From NCBI GenBank assembly GCA_913057435.1, contig CAJXNY010000003.1, forward strand, positions 62,001 through 126,000: 64,000 nucleotides of DNA. Reading direction: 5' to 3'. This DNA is from an uncultured Oceanospirillaceae bacterium. Lineage in GTDB: Bacteria > Pseudomonadota > Gammaproteobacteria > Pseudomonadales > Balneatricaceae. Below, in pieces: positions 19,806 through 29,341 of this stretch. How positions within the stretch are numbered: position 1 is the stretch's first letter; every line of letters begins with the position of its first letter. A model generated the notes under the pieces. That model searched no databases and was not told the DNA's origin. It worked only from the letters and a program-made list of their open reading frames with translations. The translations under genes were made by a program, and so were the position numbers.

Positions 19806-21044
19806 TCAGATTTTACGGAAGACCAGGGTGCCGTTAGTACCACCAAAGCCGAACGAGTTAGACAGCGCGGTTTCGATCAGGCAGGACTGTGGTTCATGGG
19901 CGACATAGTTCAGGTCACAGCCTTCGGAGGGGGTATCCAGATTGATCGTCGGCGGCGCAACCTGATCACGCAGCGCCAGAATGGAAAAGATCGCTTCAAC
20001 CGCTCCTGCTGCACCCAGCAAATGACCAGTCATGGATTTAGTGGAGCTAATCCGCACGCGGCCTGCAGCCGCACCCATCAGGGTTTTAACCGCATTGGTT
20101 TCCGCCTGATCCCCCGCCGGGGTCGATGTACCATGGGCATTAATGTAGTGCAACTGGTCCACCGCCACACCCGCATCACGCACTGCATTTTGCATCGCCA
20201 GCGCAGCACCCTCGCCATGTTCCGGCGGCGAGGTCATATGCCATGCATCATCACTCATACCAAAGCCCGCCAGCTCTGCATATATATGCGCACCACGGGC
20301 ACGGGCATGTTCGTATTCTTCCAGTACCAGAATGCCAGCCCCGTCGCCCAGCACGAAACCATCACGGTCCTGATCCCAGGGGCGGCTGGCAGCCTGCGGG
20401 TTATCATTACGGGTCGACAGCGCACGGGCCGCACCAAAACCACCAATGCCCAGCGGCGTCGTCGCCATTTCAGCACCACCGGCAAGCATGACATCGGCGT
20501 CACCATACTGAATTATCCGCATCGCCTGGCCAATATTATGAGTACCCGTTGTACAGGCCGTGGTAATAGCAATGTTCGGGCCTTTAAAGCCATATTCAAT
20601 CGCCAGATTTCCGCCGATCATATTAATAATGCTGCCCGGCACAAAAAAAGGCGATATCCGCCGTGGCCCGGATGCATTTAACGTATCGTGAGTGGCCTCA
20701 ATCATTGGCAACCCACCAATACCTGAACCGATGGCACAACCCATTCGAGGCGCATTTTGTTCAGTCACTTCCAGCCCGGCATCACTAATGGCCTGTTTGG
20801 CAGCAGCAATACCGAACTGAATAAAAATATCCATCTTGCGCGCGTCTTTTACACTTATATATTCGTTTATATCAAAATTTTTAACGGATGCAGAAAAACG
20901 AGTTGCAAAGGCGCTGGTATCAAATGTTTCAATTGGAGCGGCACCGCTGCGGCCCGCAAGGATAGCTTTCCAGCTGTCCTGAACGTTGTTACCAACAGGG
21001 GTCAACATACCTAGCCCGGTGATTACTACGCGCCTGCGAGTCAT
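19806..21044 (-). CDS. fabF: 3-oxoacyl-ACP synthase II
   Basis: FabF condenses malonyl-ACP with acyl-ACP in fatty-acid elongation. The 412-residue protein starts [13 protein letters not shown], after a strong RBS (TTGGAG); a 22-codon upstream extension exists but overlaps this site. The catalytic triad is present: Cys in [13 protein letters not shown], His in [11 protein letters not shown] and His in [14 protein letters not shown]. It follows acpP in the fab cluster. Confidence 0.96.
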   Translation of the reverse strand: MTRRRVVITGLGMLTPVGNNVQDSWKAILAGRSGAAPIETFDTSAFATRFSASVKNFDINEYISVKDARKMDIFIQFGIAAAKQAISDAGLEVTEQNAPRMGCAIGSGIGGLPMIEATHDTLNASGPRRISPFFVPGSIINMIGGNLAIEYGFKGPNIAITTACTTGTHNIGQAMRIIQYGDADVMLAGGAEMATTPLGIGGFGAARALSTRNDNPQAASRPWDQDRDGFVLGDGAGILVLEEYEHARARGAHIYAELAGFGMSDDAWHMTSPPEHGEGAALAMQNAVRDAGVAVDQLHYINAHGTSTPAGDQAETNAVKTLMGAAAGRVRISSTKSMTGHLLGAAGAVEAIFSILALRDQVAPPTINLDTPSEGCDLNYVAHEPQSCLIETALSNSFGFGGTNGTLVFRKI

Positions 21045-21134
21045 ATATTCTCCAATTTTATTTTGGTCAAAAGAAAAGCCGCGACTATGAGACATAGTGC
21101 GGCTTTTCAAGCAATCTGTTTATTGCTGTATCAA

Positions 21135-21368
21135 TTACTGATTCTTTTCGATGTAATCGATAGCCAGCTGAACAGTAGTGATCTTCTCAGCTTCTTCGTC
21201 TGGAATCTCAGTTTCAAACTCTTCTTCCAGCGCCATAACCAGCTCTACTGTATCCAGAGAGTCAGCGCCCAGATCTTCAACGAAAGAAGCTTCGTTAGTC
21301 ACTTTATCGGCTTCAACACCCAGCTGCTCTGCGATGATTTTCTTAACGCGCTCTACAATGTTGCTCAT
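21135..21368 (-). CDS. acpP: Acyl carrier protein
   Basis: A 77-residue acidic four-helix carrier. The phosphopantetheine attachment site is Ser37 in [18 protein letters not shown]. The start [10 protein letters not shown] at 21368 follows a strong RBS (AGGAAGAG), so the 10-residue upstream extension is not used. It lies between fabG and fabF with a 176-bp gap to fabG; high expression from its own promoter is usual for this gene. Confidence 0.97.
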   Translation of the reverse strand: MSNIVERVKKIIAEQLGVEADKVTNEASFVEDLGADSLDTVELVMALEEEFETEIPDEEAEKITTVQLAIDYIEKNQ

Positions 21369-21544
21369 AACTCTTCCTATCTTTTTTATCAACACCACCG
21401 CACCCGGGGATGCGAATCGGGATTGTGTTCAAATCCACCTTGCCCTGATAAAGCTCAGACATGATGGCATGTACGATCGAACTTTGTTTGACGGCCCATT
21501 ATCAACATATTGACGGAAAAAACAATTACTCCCGCCAGCCTTTG

Positions 21545-22288
21545 TCAGGACATATACATCCCGCCGTTGACATGGATCGTCTCACCGGTCACATAACCAC
21601 CACCCTGGCTTGCAAGGAACCCCACCACAGCGGCGATCTCTTCAGGCTGGCCCAGGCGGCTCATTGGAATACGCGATGTGAGCGCGGCTTTGTGTTCTTC
21701 CGGCAGCCCACTGGTCATATCGGTATCGATGAAACCAGGCGCTACACAGTTAACTGTAATGTTGCGGGATGCAATTTCTTGCGCCAGTGCGCGTGAAAAG
21801 CCTTCCATGCCCGCTTTAGCAGCCGCATAGTTGGCCTGGCCAGCATTGCCCATAGACGCAACCACAGAGCTTATATTGATGATGCGACCCCAGCGTGCTT
21901 TGGTCATGCCACGCAGGCAGCCCTTAGCAACGCGGTAGACGGAGGTCAGGTTGGTTTCCAGCACCCCATCCCATTCGTCTTCTTTCATCCGCAGCATGAT
22001 GTTATCACGGGTAATACCGGCATTATTTACCAGCACCGCAACCGCACCAAACTGCTCCTGAATCTGCTTGATAACGCTGTCGACAGACTCGGCATCAGCA
22101 ACGTTCAGCACCATGCCTGTACCTGCCACGTTTGCTGCAGACAGGTATTCAGAGATTGCACTTGCACCCGCGTCACTGGTTGCCGTGCCGATTACAACAG
22201 CACCCTGACGACCCAGCTCTTCAGCAACAGCCTTGCCGATACCTCGAGTTGCGCCCGTAACCAGCGCGACCTTACCTTCAATGCTCAT
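21545..22288 (-). CDS. fabG: 3-oxoacyl-ACP reductase
   Basis: FabG reduces 3-ketoacyl-ACP with NADPH. This 247-residue short-chain dehydrogenase has the cofactor motif TGATRGIGKAVAEELG, NNAGITRDN, the catalytic Ser-Tyr-Lys set (INISSVVASMGNAGQANYAAAKAG) and the family-typical CVAPGFIDTDM. It is 19 bp from fabD and in the same operon. Confidence 0.96.
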   Translation of the reverse strand: MSIEGKVALVTGATRGIGKAVAEELGRQGAVVIGTATSDAGASAISEYLSAANVAGTGMVLNVADAESVDSVIKQIQEQFGAVAVLVNNAGITRDNIMLRMKEDEWDGVLETNLTSVYRVAKGCLRGMTKARWGRIINISSVVASMGNAGQANYAAAKAGMEGFSRALAQEIASRNITVNCVAPGFIDTDMTSGLPEEHKAALTSRIPMSRLGQPEEIAAVVGFLASQGGGYVTGETIHVNGGMYMS

Positions 22289-22307
22289 AATATGCTTTAA
22301 CCCCAGC

Positions 22308-23240
22308 TTACTGACTCAGCGCTTTTTCAAGCCCGGCCGCATCGTTAATCGCGGCAACCACCAGCGGCTTGTGTATCTTCTTGTTCAGGCCAGACAACAC
22401 TTTGCCTGGTCCGCATTCGATCGTGTTTTCAACACCCAGCGCAACCATTGCCTGAACGCTGTTCGTCCAGAGCACCGGGCTATACAGTTGCGCCAGCAGA
22501 TTCGCTTTCAGCTCATCAACACTGGCAGACACAGAAGCAGATACATTCTGTATCACCGGAATTTTTGGCTGCGCAACAGTAATATCTGCCAGTGCTTGCG
22601 CCATCTGCTCTGCAGCAGGCTTCATCAATTCACAGTGAGACGGCACGCTGACGGGCAACGGAATAGCACGCTTGGCACCCGCCGCTTTGCAGGCTTCAAT
22701 GCCACGCTCAACAGCCTCTTTTTCACCAGCGATCACAATCTGACCAGGGCAGTTGTAGTTAACCGCCGCAACAACGCCACCCTGCGCAGCCTCTTCACAT
22801 GCAGCTTGCACCGCATCGTCAGCCAACCCCAGAATAGCAGCCATTGCGCCTGCGCCGGCAGGCACAGCCTGCTGCATAAACCGCCCACGCATTTCAACCA
22901 GCTTGACACCATCTTTGAAATCGATGGCACCCGCACATACCAGCGCGGTATATTCACCCAGGCTATGGCCCGCCAACACGGAAGGTGTAGCACCACCCTG
23001 CTGCAACCAGAGACGCCATAATGCAACACCAGCAGTCAACAACGCAGGTTGCGTCTTATCGGTCTGATTCAACGCTTCAACCGGGCCATCCTGTATCAGT
23101 GCCCACAGGTCATAACCCAGCACTTCAGACGCCTCAGCGAAGGTTTCAGTAATAACACTATGCGTCTGTGCCAACTCTGCCAGCATACCAATCTGCTGGG
23201 AGCCCTGACCCGGAAATACAAATGCTAAAGACTGCGACAT
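22308..23240 (-). CDS. fabD: Malonyl-CoA:ACP acyltransferase
   Basis: FabD loads malonyl groups onto ACP. The 310-residue protein starts MSQSLAFVFPGQGSQ and has the nucleophile motif AGHSLGEYTALV (Ser near residue 92), QQAVPAGAGAMAAILG and SVPSHCELM with the catalytic histidine. The start at 23240 has an excellent RBS (AGAGGAA). plsX is directly upstream and there is no fabH between them, as in pseudomonads. Confidence 0.96.
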   Translation of the reverse strand: MSQSLAFVFPGQGSQQIGMLAELAQTHSVITETFAEASEVLGYDLWALIQDGPVEALNQTDKTQPALLTAGVALWRLWLQQGGATPSVLAGHSLGEYTALVCAGAIDFKDGVKLVEMRGRFMQQAVPAGAGAMAAILGLADDAVQAACEEAAQGGVVAAVNYNCPGQIVIAGEKEAVERGIEACKAAGAKRAIPLPVSVPSHCELMKPAAEQMAQALADITVAQPKIPVIQNVSASVSASVDELKANLLAQLYSPVLWTNSVQAMVALGVENTIECGPGKVLSGLNKKIHKPLVVAAINDAAGLEKALSQ

Positions 23241-23344
23241 AGATTCCTCTATATAGAAAGTCGATCTGTGACTCAACTGCTCACCGGGACGGTAAACAGG
23301 AGCCGTAGTTTACATGATTCGGCCAGTATTAACACCGACCGCCA

Positions 23345-24361
23345 TCAGCTAAGGTAACGTGCTACCCGGCTACTTATCTTCTCCGGTAGCGCCATCTGCG
23401 CCTCCGCTACCGCCTGTTCCAGCGCATAACGAAAACACTTCACATTAGCCGCACCATGACTTTTTACCACTATACCCTGCAAGCCTAACAGGCTGGCACC
23501 ATTGTGCCTCGACGGATCAATCTGTCGCTGCAGTTGCACCAGCATGGGCCGCGCCAGAAACGCCAGCAGCCGACGGTAAAAACTACCACGAAAACTGGCA
23601 CTGACCTTGCGCCCGATCAAGCGAGCAAGACCTTCACTACTTTTGAGTGCGATATTACCGACAAAGCCGTCACACACAATCACATCAGCCTTACCCGAAA
23701 ACAGATCACTGGCCTCGATAAAACCAATATAATTAAGCCCCGCCTGCTCATCGATCAATCGAGATGCCAGCCGGACTTGCTCATTCCCTTTGATCTCTTC
23801 CTCGCCGATATTCAGCACCCCCACCTGCGGATGCGCAATCCCCTCAACAGATTGCACCAGCACCGACCCCATTACAGCAAACTGTAATAGATGCTCAGCA
23901 CTGCAATCAACATTCGCCCCCAGATCCAGCAGATAGCTATGTCCGGCAGGCGTAGGCACAGGAGAGATAATTGCAGGTCGATCAATACCCGGCAGCGTAC
24001 GAATTACATGCCGCCCAATCGCCATCAAAGCACCGGTATTGCCCGCACTGACACACGCATCCGCCACACCATCAGCCACGCACTGCAACGCCAAAAACAT
24101 CGACGAATCACGCAGGTGACGCAACGCATAAGATGGCTTATCTTCATTACGGATAACAGTATCGGAATGCACAAGCACTAACCGTTCAGTAATAGACGGC
24201 TTTATGCGCTTAAGAAAAGGATTGATCTGAGACTGATCACCAATTAAATGGATAACCAGTTGGGGATGACGCCGGAGCGCGTCAAGGACAGCAGGAACGG
24301 TAACGCGGGGACCGAAGTCCCCGCCCATCGCATCAACTGCAATGGTTGAATAAGCCGTCAA
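23345..24361 (-). CDS. plsX: Phosphate acyltransferase PlsX
   Basis: PlsX makes acyl-phosphate from acyl-ACP for phospholipid synthesis. The 338-residue protein begins with TIAVDAMGGDFGPRVTVPA and includes VSAGNTGALMAIGRHV, LDLGANVDC and ICDGFVGNIALKSSEG-type segments (here VCDGFVGNIALKSSEG). It starts 3 bp after rpmF stops, the standard yceD-rpmF-plsX arrangement that links ribosome and membrane synthesis. Confidence 0.96.
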   Translation of the reverse strand: MTAYSTIAVDAMGGDFGPRVTVPAVLDALRRHPQLVIHLIGDQSQINPFLKRIKPSITERLVLVHSDTVIRNEDKPSYALRHLRDSSMFLALQCVADGVADACVSAGNTGALMAIGRHVIRTLPGIDRPAIISPVPTPAGHSYLLDLGANVDCSAEHLLQFAVMGSVLVQSVEGIAHPQVGVLNIGEEEIKGNEQVRLASRLIDEQAGLNYIGFIEASDLFSGKADVIVCDGFVGNIALKSSEGLARLIGRKVSASFRGSFYRRLLAFLARPMLVQLQRQIDPSRHNGASLLGLQGIVVKSHGAANVKCFRYALEQAVAEAQMALPEKISSRVARYLS

Positions 24362-24364
24362 GGC

Positions 24365-24547
24365 TTATTCGGCAACCTGCTTATTGACAACCTGCGCACC
24401 ACGCAAGAAACCATCTGCGGTCACGTGGTGGCGACGGTGAGTTTCACCGGTAGTTGGATCTACAGACAGAGTTGGGCCATTCAGCGCATCGTGTGAACGA
24501 CGCATGCCACGTTTAGAACGAGATTTCTTGCTCTTCTGTACTGCCAT
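24365..24547 (-). CDS. rpmF: 50S ribosomal protein L32
   Basis: A 60-residue basic ribosomal protein starting [22 protein letters not shown]. It lacks the four zinc-binding cysteines, so it is the C-minus form. A good AGGAGC RBS precedes the ATG. It sits 12 bp after the YceD gene. Confidence 0.97.
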   Translation of the reverse strand: MAVQKSKKSRSKRGMRRSHDALNGPTLSVDPTTGETHRRHHVTADGFLRGAQVVNKQVAE

Positions 24548-24559
24548 GATTAATAGCTC

Positions 24560-25102
24560 CTATTTCGTTTTCTTATCGGCTTTTAACTGAGCCAATATAC
24601 TAAAAGGGTTTGGTTTGTCGGATGCACTCTCTGTGTCATCCGTCTTAACCGCCTTGCCGTTGTCGCCAAAGGAGGTTTGGACACTACAATCTGGGTGGTA
24701 TGGCACCATTGGCAGACTGAGTATCAGCTCTTCCTCTATCACCGGAAACAGCTCAATCTCTTCATCCTCAACGATCAGCGAATCATAAGAGCGAGGCAAA
24801 TGCTTCGCTTTTTCCTCACTGGGCGCGATTGCCAGATTGAATGTTGCCGTAACTTCAACGTCCACCGGTTCAAGGCAGCGTTGGCACGCCATTGGGACAA
24901 TGCCCTTAGCGTCACCAATTATGGTACGAATTCGTTGCTCATCAAGATCAAACTGAAGATCTACCTTAATCTCTCCATCTGACGTAGCCAGACACTGAGA
25001 AAATTCAGGTAACTCTGCAGCCTTGATAAGACTCTGAAACCGTATCCCCCGCTCAGCAAGCTTTCGCGGATCAATTCTTTTCGGTAATGGATCGTACGAC
25101 AT
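24560..25102 (-). CDS. yceD: YceD / DUF177 family protein
   Basis: A 180-residue protein of the YceD family, which accompanies rpmF in most bacteria and is reported to influence 23S rRNA levels. It contains the family C-x-x-C (MACQRCLEPVDV) and the acidic EDEEIELFPVIEEELILSLPMVPYHPDC segment. It is the first gene of the long minus-strand operon; the divergent maf gene shares the 160-bp upstream region. Confidence 0.92.
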   Translation of the reverse strand: MSYDPLPKRIDPRKLAERGIRFQSLIKAAELPEFSQCLATSDGEIKVDLQFDLDEQRIRTIIGDAKGIVPMACQRCLEPVDVEVTATFNLAIAPSEEKAKHLPRSYDSLIVEDEEIELFPVIEEELILSLPMVPYHPDCSVQTSFGDNGKAVKTDDTESASDKPNPFSILAQLKADKKTK

Positions 25103-25262
25103 AGGCGCGCAATTCTAGGGCCGAATGCCCGTGCTGTCAAAGCCTTAGGCAGGTTTATGAAGGGCAGGCAGACGAAAATACAATAGTTTTTTTGCCGCCT
25201 ACAATGTTCGGGTGTATTTTAGCGCCAAATATCCAATGTAGATAGCAACGGATTCGCCCAAC

Positions 25263-25844
25263 ATGCAAACACTTGTACTCGCCTCCAGCTCACCTTTTCG
25301 CAAAACCATTCTGGATAAGCTGAACCTGCCTTATACCACCCACAGCCCTAATATTGACGAAAGCGCACACAAAAACGAGAGCCCCGCCGAACTGGTATGC
25401 CGACTGGCCGAGCAAAAAGCCCGCGCCGTACGCCAGCAGTACCCCGACGCTCTGATCATCGGTTCCGATCAGGTCGCCATCCTGGACGGCACAATCATCG
25501 GCAAACCACACACGCACGAGAAAGCCACCGAGCAGCTACGCAACACCTCTGGCCGCATCGTCACCTTCCTTACCGGCCTGAGCCTGTATAACGCCCAGAC
25601 AGAACGCATGCAGACCGACGTCGTCCCGTTTACCGTCCATTTCCGCCAGCTCAGCGAGCGCATGATCGAAAATTACCTGCTCGCTGAAAAGCCCTACAAC
25701 TGCGCGGGCAGCTTCAAATCCGAAGGACTAGGCATCGCCCTGTTCAACCGCCTGGAAGGCGACGATCCCAATACCCTGATCGGCCTGCCGCTAATCCGCC
25801 TGATACAGATGCTTGAAGCAGAAAACATTCCTGTACTGGGATAG
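25263..25844 (+). CDS. Maf-family nucleotide pyrophosphatase (YceF type)
   Basis: A 193-residue Maf protein that hydrolyses non-canonical or methylated nucleotides (7-methyl-GTP in the E. coli YceF subgroup). Motifs are LASSSPFRKTIL at the N-terminus, ALIIGSDQVAILDG with the catalytic aspartate, IGKPHTHEKA, and GSFKSEGLGIALFNRLEGDDPNTLIGLPL. Its position divergent from yceD-rpmF matches yceF in E. coli, supporting that subgroup. A strong terminator follows. Confidence 0.92.
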   Translation: MQTLVLASSSPFRKTILDKLNLPYTTHSPNIDESAHKNESPAELVCRLAEQKARAVRQQYPDALIIGSDQVAILDGTIIGKPHTHEKATEQLRNTSGRIVTFLTGLSLYNAQTERMQTDVVPFTVHFRQLSERMIENYLLAEKPYNCAGSFKSEGLGIALFNRLEGDDPNTLIGLPLIRLIQMLEAENIPVLG

Positions 25845-25872
25845 CGGATACACCCGGGCTCACCCGCCATAT

Positions 25873-25906
25873 AAAAAAGGGATTACCCTCGGCAATCCCT
25901 TTTTTA
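25873..25906 (+). terminator. Terminator after maf, usable in both directions
   Basis: AAAAAAGGGATT (25873-25884) pairs with AATCCCTTTTTT (from 25894) over a 9-nt loop. T-runs on both strands mean it could also serve the convergent sppA gene. Confidence 0.9.
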
Positions 25907-26034
25907 ATTAACACCAGGCCTGACACTCAACTACTGGTTAAATAAAACACAACCAAGTACGTAAGTAACCCAGCTAACGCCTTGCACCTGTATAGACACA
26001 ACCGCTAAACATCACGGCTATTAATAAGTCGGGG

Positions 26035-27063
26035 CTAGCGCAGGCTCACGGGGGACACACTGGCATCCACCCCTATAGCCGTCGCCATCCCTTTAGCAAA
26101 ACTGACACCTAACTGGTCAATAATTTCTTCCCAGGGTTTTGGTTGTGGCATGTAATCCACCAGCTTTTCGACACCAATCAGCTCACGGGCAACATAACTA
26201 CTACTACCCAGGCCATCAATCAGCCCCATCTCCAGTGCCTGCTCCCCAGTCCAGACCAGCCCCGTAAACAGCTTCGGATCATTTTTCAGACGCTCACCAC
26301 GCCCCACCCGCACCTGCTCGATAAACTGGCGATGAGTGGTGTTGAGAACTTCCTGCCACAACCGGGACTCTCGATCATCCGACGGACTGAACGGGTCCAG
26401 AAACGCTTTATGCTCACCTGCCGTATAAATACGACGTTCAACACCCAGCTTGGACATCAGATCAACAAAACCAAAGCCAGACGCAGTCACCCCGATAGAC
26501 CCTACCAGACTGGCTTTATCGGCATAGATTTCATCTGCCGCAGCAGCAATGTAGTAAGCACCCGACGCGCCGATATCCGCAATCACCGCATACAGTTTTT
26601 TCTCCGGGTTCAGCGCCCGCAGCCGCTTGATCTCATCATAGATGTAACCCGACTGCACCGGACTGCCACCCGGACTGTTGATCCGAAGAATCACCGCTTT
26701 AGCCGATGGCTCTTTGAATGCACGCCGTAAAGACCAGACAATATTATCCGCGCTAGCCTCATCCTTTGCCGAAATAGGCCCCAGCACCTCAATAATCGCA
26801 GTATGTTCGGCCGATTCAGTGGAATCAGACGTCATATCGGATTTGATAAAAAACAGCGCCAGCAAGGCAAACAGATAAGTAAACGTCAGCAGCTTGAAGA
26901 AAATACCCCAACGTCGAGCGCGACGCTGCTCCACATGTAACCCACCAACAATCTTCTCCAGCAAACGCCATTCACGCCCCGTCCCTTCTGCACGCACCTT
27001 ATCCAGCGCCTGCGAAGCCTCGTCACTCCCTTTTTCAGGGTTATCCCAATGATTATCAGCCAC
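26035..27063 (-). CDS. sppA: Signal peptide peptidase SppA-type (S49 family)
   Basis: A 342-residue inner-membrane serine protease with one N-terminal membrane helix (about residues 47-66) after a charged cytoplasmic tail. The S49 core is visible: ILRINSPGGSPVQSGYIYDEIKRL, IGASGAYYIAAAADEIYADKASLVGSIGV (Ser-Lys dyad region), and EHKAFLDPFSPSDDRE. It degrades cleaved signal peptides. The start is GTG at 27061-27063 after an AGAGGA RBS. It follows a HAD phosphatase gene by 11 bp, a pairing common in gammaproteobacteria. Confidence 0.9.
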   Translation of the reverse strand: MADNHWDNPEKGSDEASQALDKVRAEGTGREWRLLEKIVGGLHVEQRRARRWGIFFKLLTFTYLFALLALFFIKSDMTSDSTESAEHTAIIEVLGPISAKDEASADNIVWSLRRAFKEPSAKAVILRINSPGGSPVQSGYIYDEIKRLRALNPEKKLYAVIADIGASGAYYIAAAADEIYADKASLVGSIGVTASGFGFVDLMSKLGVERRIYTAGEHKAFLDPFSPSDDRESRLWQEVLNTTHRQFIEQVRVGRGERLKNDPKLFTGLVWTGEQALEMGLIDGLGSSSYVARELIGVEKLVDYMPQPKPWEEIIDQLGVSFAKGMATAIGVDASVSPVSLR

Positions 27064-27074
27064 GTTCTGTCCTC

Positions 27075-27725
27075 TTAACTTTTCTGCTCAAGCCATTGCT
27101 CAATCTGTATAAATTGATCCGCCATCAACACCGGCGACCAGGGCGTTAAACGCTCCAATGGGTGCGCGCCATACGTCATCGCGACCCGATCAACGTCCGC
27201 CCGCTGACCCATCTCCAGATCAAAGCTGGTATCACCAATCATCAACGCCTCATCAGCTTTGACACCGGCCTCCTGCAAAATTTCATGTAACATATGCGGA
27301 TCTGGCTTCGAGGTTGTCTCATCGGCGCAGCGACTGATCTCAAACAGATCTCGTAAGCCTGTTTCATCAAATACCTTTTCCAGACCACGCCGACTTTTAC
27401 CCGTTGCCACAGCCAGACGGTAACCTGCAGACTTCAAACGCCCCAGCGATGCCTCAACCCCATCAAACAGCGCAGTAGGCGTATCATCTGCCCCCAGGTA
27501 GTAATAGCCATAGCGCTCACGCATTGCCAGAATACCCGCCTCATCAATCGTGGGAATCAGCTCAACCAGCGCCTCAGGCAACCCCAGACCAATAATATGC
27601 TGCACCGCCGTATCCGTCAGCTCACCATACCCCAGATCACGGGAGGCCTGCTGCATGCTGGACACAATCCGCGCCGCAGAATCGATAATCGTGCCATCCC
27701 AATCAAAGATAAGTAACTTATACAC
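27075..27725 (-). CDS. HAD-superfamily phosphatase (Gph/YqaB-like)
   Basis: A hydrolase of about 216 residues with all HAD motifs: FDWDGTIIDS, VATGKSRRGLEKV, and ADETTSKPDPHMLHEIL leading to LMIGDTSFDLEMGQRADV. The cap is helical. The likely start is GTG at 27725 (VYKLLIFDWDG) behind a GGGG element; a TTG eight codons upstream is less likely. In related genomes rluC and rne lie just upstream of this gene; here they are absent and a terminator for another gene sits there instead. Confidence 0.87.
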   Translation of the reverse strand: MYKLLIFDWDGTIIDSAARIVSSMQQASRDLGYGELTDTAVQHIIGLGLPEALVELIPTIDEAGILAMRERYGYYYLGADDTPTALFDGVEASLGRLKSAGYRLAVATGKSRRGLEKVFDETGLRDLFEISRCADETTSKPDPHMLHEILQEAGVKADEALMIGDTSFDLEMGQRADVDRVAMTYGAHPLERLTPWSPVLMADQFIQIEQWLEQKS

Positions 27726-27859
27726 TTTAAAGCCCCATCTGTAGCTCAACCGCCAACGGCGGGAAAAAGAAAGCAGCTATATAGCGCCAAACAAGGCCCG
27801 CTGACAAGGGAAGAGTGCCCACTCCACAAACAAGATCCCTACAAGCCTCCCTCAAACAT

Positions 27860-27890
27860 AAAAAAACCCGCCGATCCGAAGATGGGCGGG
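27860..27890 (-). terminator. Intrinsic terminator (minus strand)
   Basis: CCCGCC (27867-27872) pairs with GGCGGG (27885-27890); read on the minus strand the stem ends in a run of seven U. It belongs to the gene at 27922-28203. Confidence 0.88.
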
Positions 27891-27921
27891 CGAGCGTACA
27901 ACATGAGATAGCACATAAAAA

Positions 27922-28203
27922 TCAGTGAGTTGCGGTATCGGCCTGTGCAGCAGCAACTTCATTTCGGCGCTGAATCATCTCTTGCGCCATTTTCTGGCCG
28001 AACAGCTGCATAACCTTTTCCGGGTCGTCGCTTTCCGCCGCCTCTTCCATCGCCTCAACAATCGCCTTGATCGTCGGCAGAGTCTTTACAACAAGTTCAT
28101 TGATGTACTGCTCAGGTGCGGTACCTGTAATCTGCTGGTAGCGCTCAAGCAACGCCGCCACTTCCGCTGGCAGTTCAATCTGGATTGGTGTGTTCTGTGA
28201 CAT
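27922..28203 (-). CDS. Small ribbon-helix-helix-like protein of unknown target
   Basis: A 93-residue acidic protein. The N-terminal half reads as a ribbon-helix-helix fold: a strand (PIQIELP), a first helix (AEVAALLERYQQITG), a turn (TAPEQ) and a second helix (YINELVVKTLPTI). The rest is a long charged helix with EAMEEAAESDDPEKVM, then a disordered tail. RHH proteins are usually DNA-binding repressors or antitoxins, but no toxin gene is adjacent and the strand lacks the usual basic DNA-contact residues, so a non-DNA role is possible. It has a clear RBS and its own terminator. Confidence 0.65.
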   Translation of the reverse strand: MSQNTPIQIELPAEVAALLERYQQITGTAPEQYINELVVKTLPTIKAIVEAMEEAAESDDPEKVMQLFGQKMAQEMIQRRNEVAAAQADTATH

Positions 28204-28454
28204 AACTGACGCCTTCGCTCTAATGGTTGTTATGAGGAGCTCAGTCGAATATAAAAACTCCGCCCCGCCAGCGTTAGGACCAACAAAGCCCCCCTTCTGG
28301 CACCAGCTGGCTGCATCAAACCCATTCCACTGGTGCTACCCCTGCAGCCTCCCGGCCCTATGCTGAGTTATGCACTCACTTGATACTCCGGCCACGGAGA
28401 TCTCGCGCCGTACCAATAAAAACGGCACTCACAACAATAAAAGCGGAAGCCACG

Positions 28455-28799
28455 ATGTCCGAATTTAAAACCCTGGCCGCGATGGGCCTGACTGATACAA
28501 GCAGCATTCACCGTTTCAGCCTGTCAGAAAAAAATGGTCAGGACCTGCTCAAGGTCCAGCTTGACCAGCCGGAGAATTCCGTTCTACCAAGCAGCACCAG
28601 CTTTAGTTTCAAGCAGGATGATATAGCCCAGCAACAGATGAAACTGGCCGCCGTCGCTGAATTAACTCAACTGACACGCGAAAGCACACGCGGAGATAAA
28701 GAGAAACTTGAAGAGCTGGAAGCCGATATAGACAGAATGGAAGCAATTATGAGAAGTAAACTGGACGAGATGCGTCAGGAAGTAAAAAATATTTTCTGA
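28455..28799 (+). CDS. DUF3461-like coiled-coil protein
   Basis: A 114-residue protein beginning MSEFKTLAAMGLTDTSSIHRFSL, which resembles the start of DUF3461 proteins (MSEFKNLEAMGV...IERYSL, from memory). The middle is a beta-rich stretch; residues 60-114 form a strongly heptad-like charged helix (EKLEELEADIDRMEAIM). It is slightly shorter than the 125-130 residues I recall for the family. The ATG at 28455 has a GCGGAAG RBS; an in-frame 25-residue upstream extension is not supported. Function unknown. Confidence 0.65.
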   Translation: MSEFKTLAAMGLTDTSSIHRFSLSEKNGQDLLKVQLDQPENSVLPSSTSFSFKQDDIAQQQMKLAAVAELTQLTRESTRGDKEKLEELEADIDRMEAIMRSKLDEMRQEVKNIF

Positions 28800-28897
28800 T
28801 AGTACGCGACAATAATAAGAGGTATAAAACAGGCGTCAAATTAGAAAATGGCGCCTGCCTTACAAAAGAACAATCATTCTGACTACCTGCACAAAAT

Positions 28898-29341
28898 TCA
28901 GAAAACCGATCCAAATACAGGACGCATAATATAGCGTGAGCTCATGCGGGAAGCCGAACAGCGTTTGATGCATTCATACTCGCGACCATTCCAGCTAAAG
29001 TAGCGCGCTTCACACTGACGCAACCCCTCAATCAAATCACGATCCTGGCACTGAAAGTCCACCTTAAATGACTTCTTACGCAACCCCCAGAAACTGCGTA
29101 CAAACTGACAGTCAAGAAATTCAGCATCAGCAGACTCTGCCGAAGCATAAATACCAATCCAGTCACAATCATGCAGCCAGATATCACTCTCAACCGTACA
29201 GGTGATATCGTACTGTTCGGCATCTTCAAAAGGGTCAATTTCCAGCCAGAACTGGCGGATTTCATTACTACTTAAACGACTGGATTCAGAACGACCCTTG
29301 AGTAACCGGGCTGCTATATAAGCGGGTTCCTTTTTTAGCAT
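28898..29341 (-). CDS. Hypothetical protein, Trp/Cys-rich
   Basis: I do not recognise this 147-residue protein. It has a strong RBS (AAAGGA) and normal codon use, so it is probably real. It contains several tryptophans and six cysteines spread over the second half (DIWLHDCDWIGIYAS, LDCQFVRSFWG, QCQDRDL, QCEARYFSW, YECIKRC). There is no signal peptide or membrane helix. The pattern suggests a small beta-rich cytoplasmic protein. Neighbours are a divergent DUF3461-like gene and a long non-coding stretch. Confidence 0.6.
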   Translation of the reverse strand: MLKKEPAYIAARLLKGRSESSRLSSNEIRQFWLEIDPFEDAEQYDITCTVESDIWLHDCDWIGIYASAESADAEFLDCQFVRSFWGLRKKSFKVDFQCQDRDLIEGLRQCEARYFSWNGREYECIKRCSASRMSSRYIMRPVFGSVF

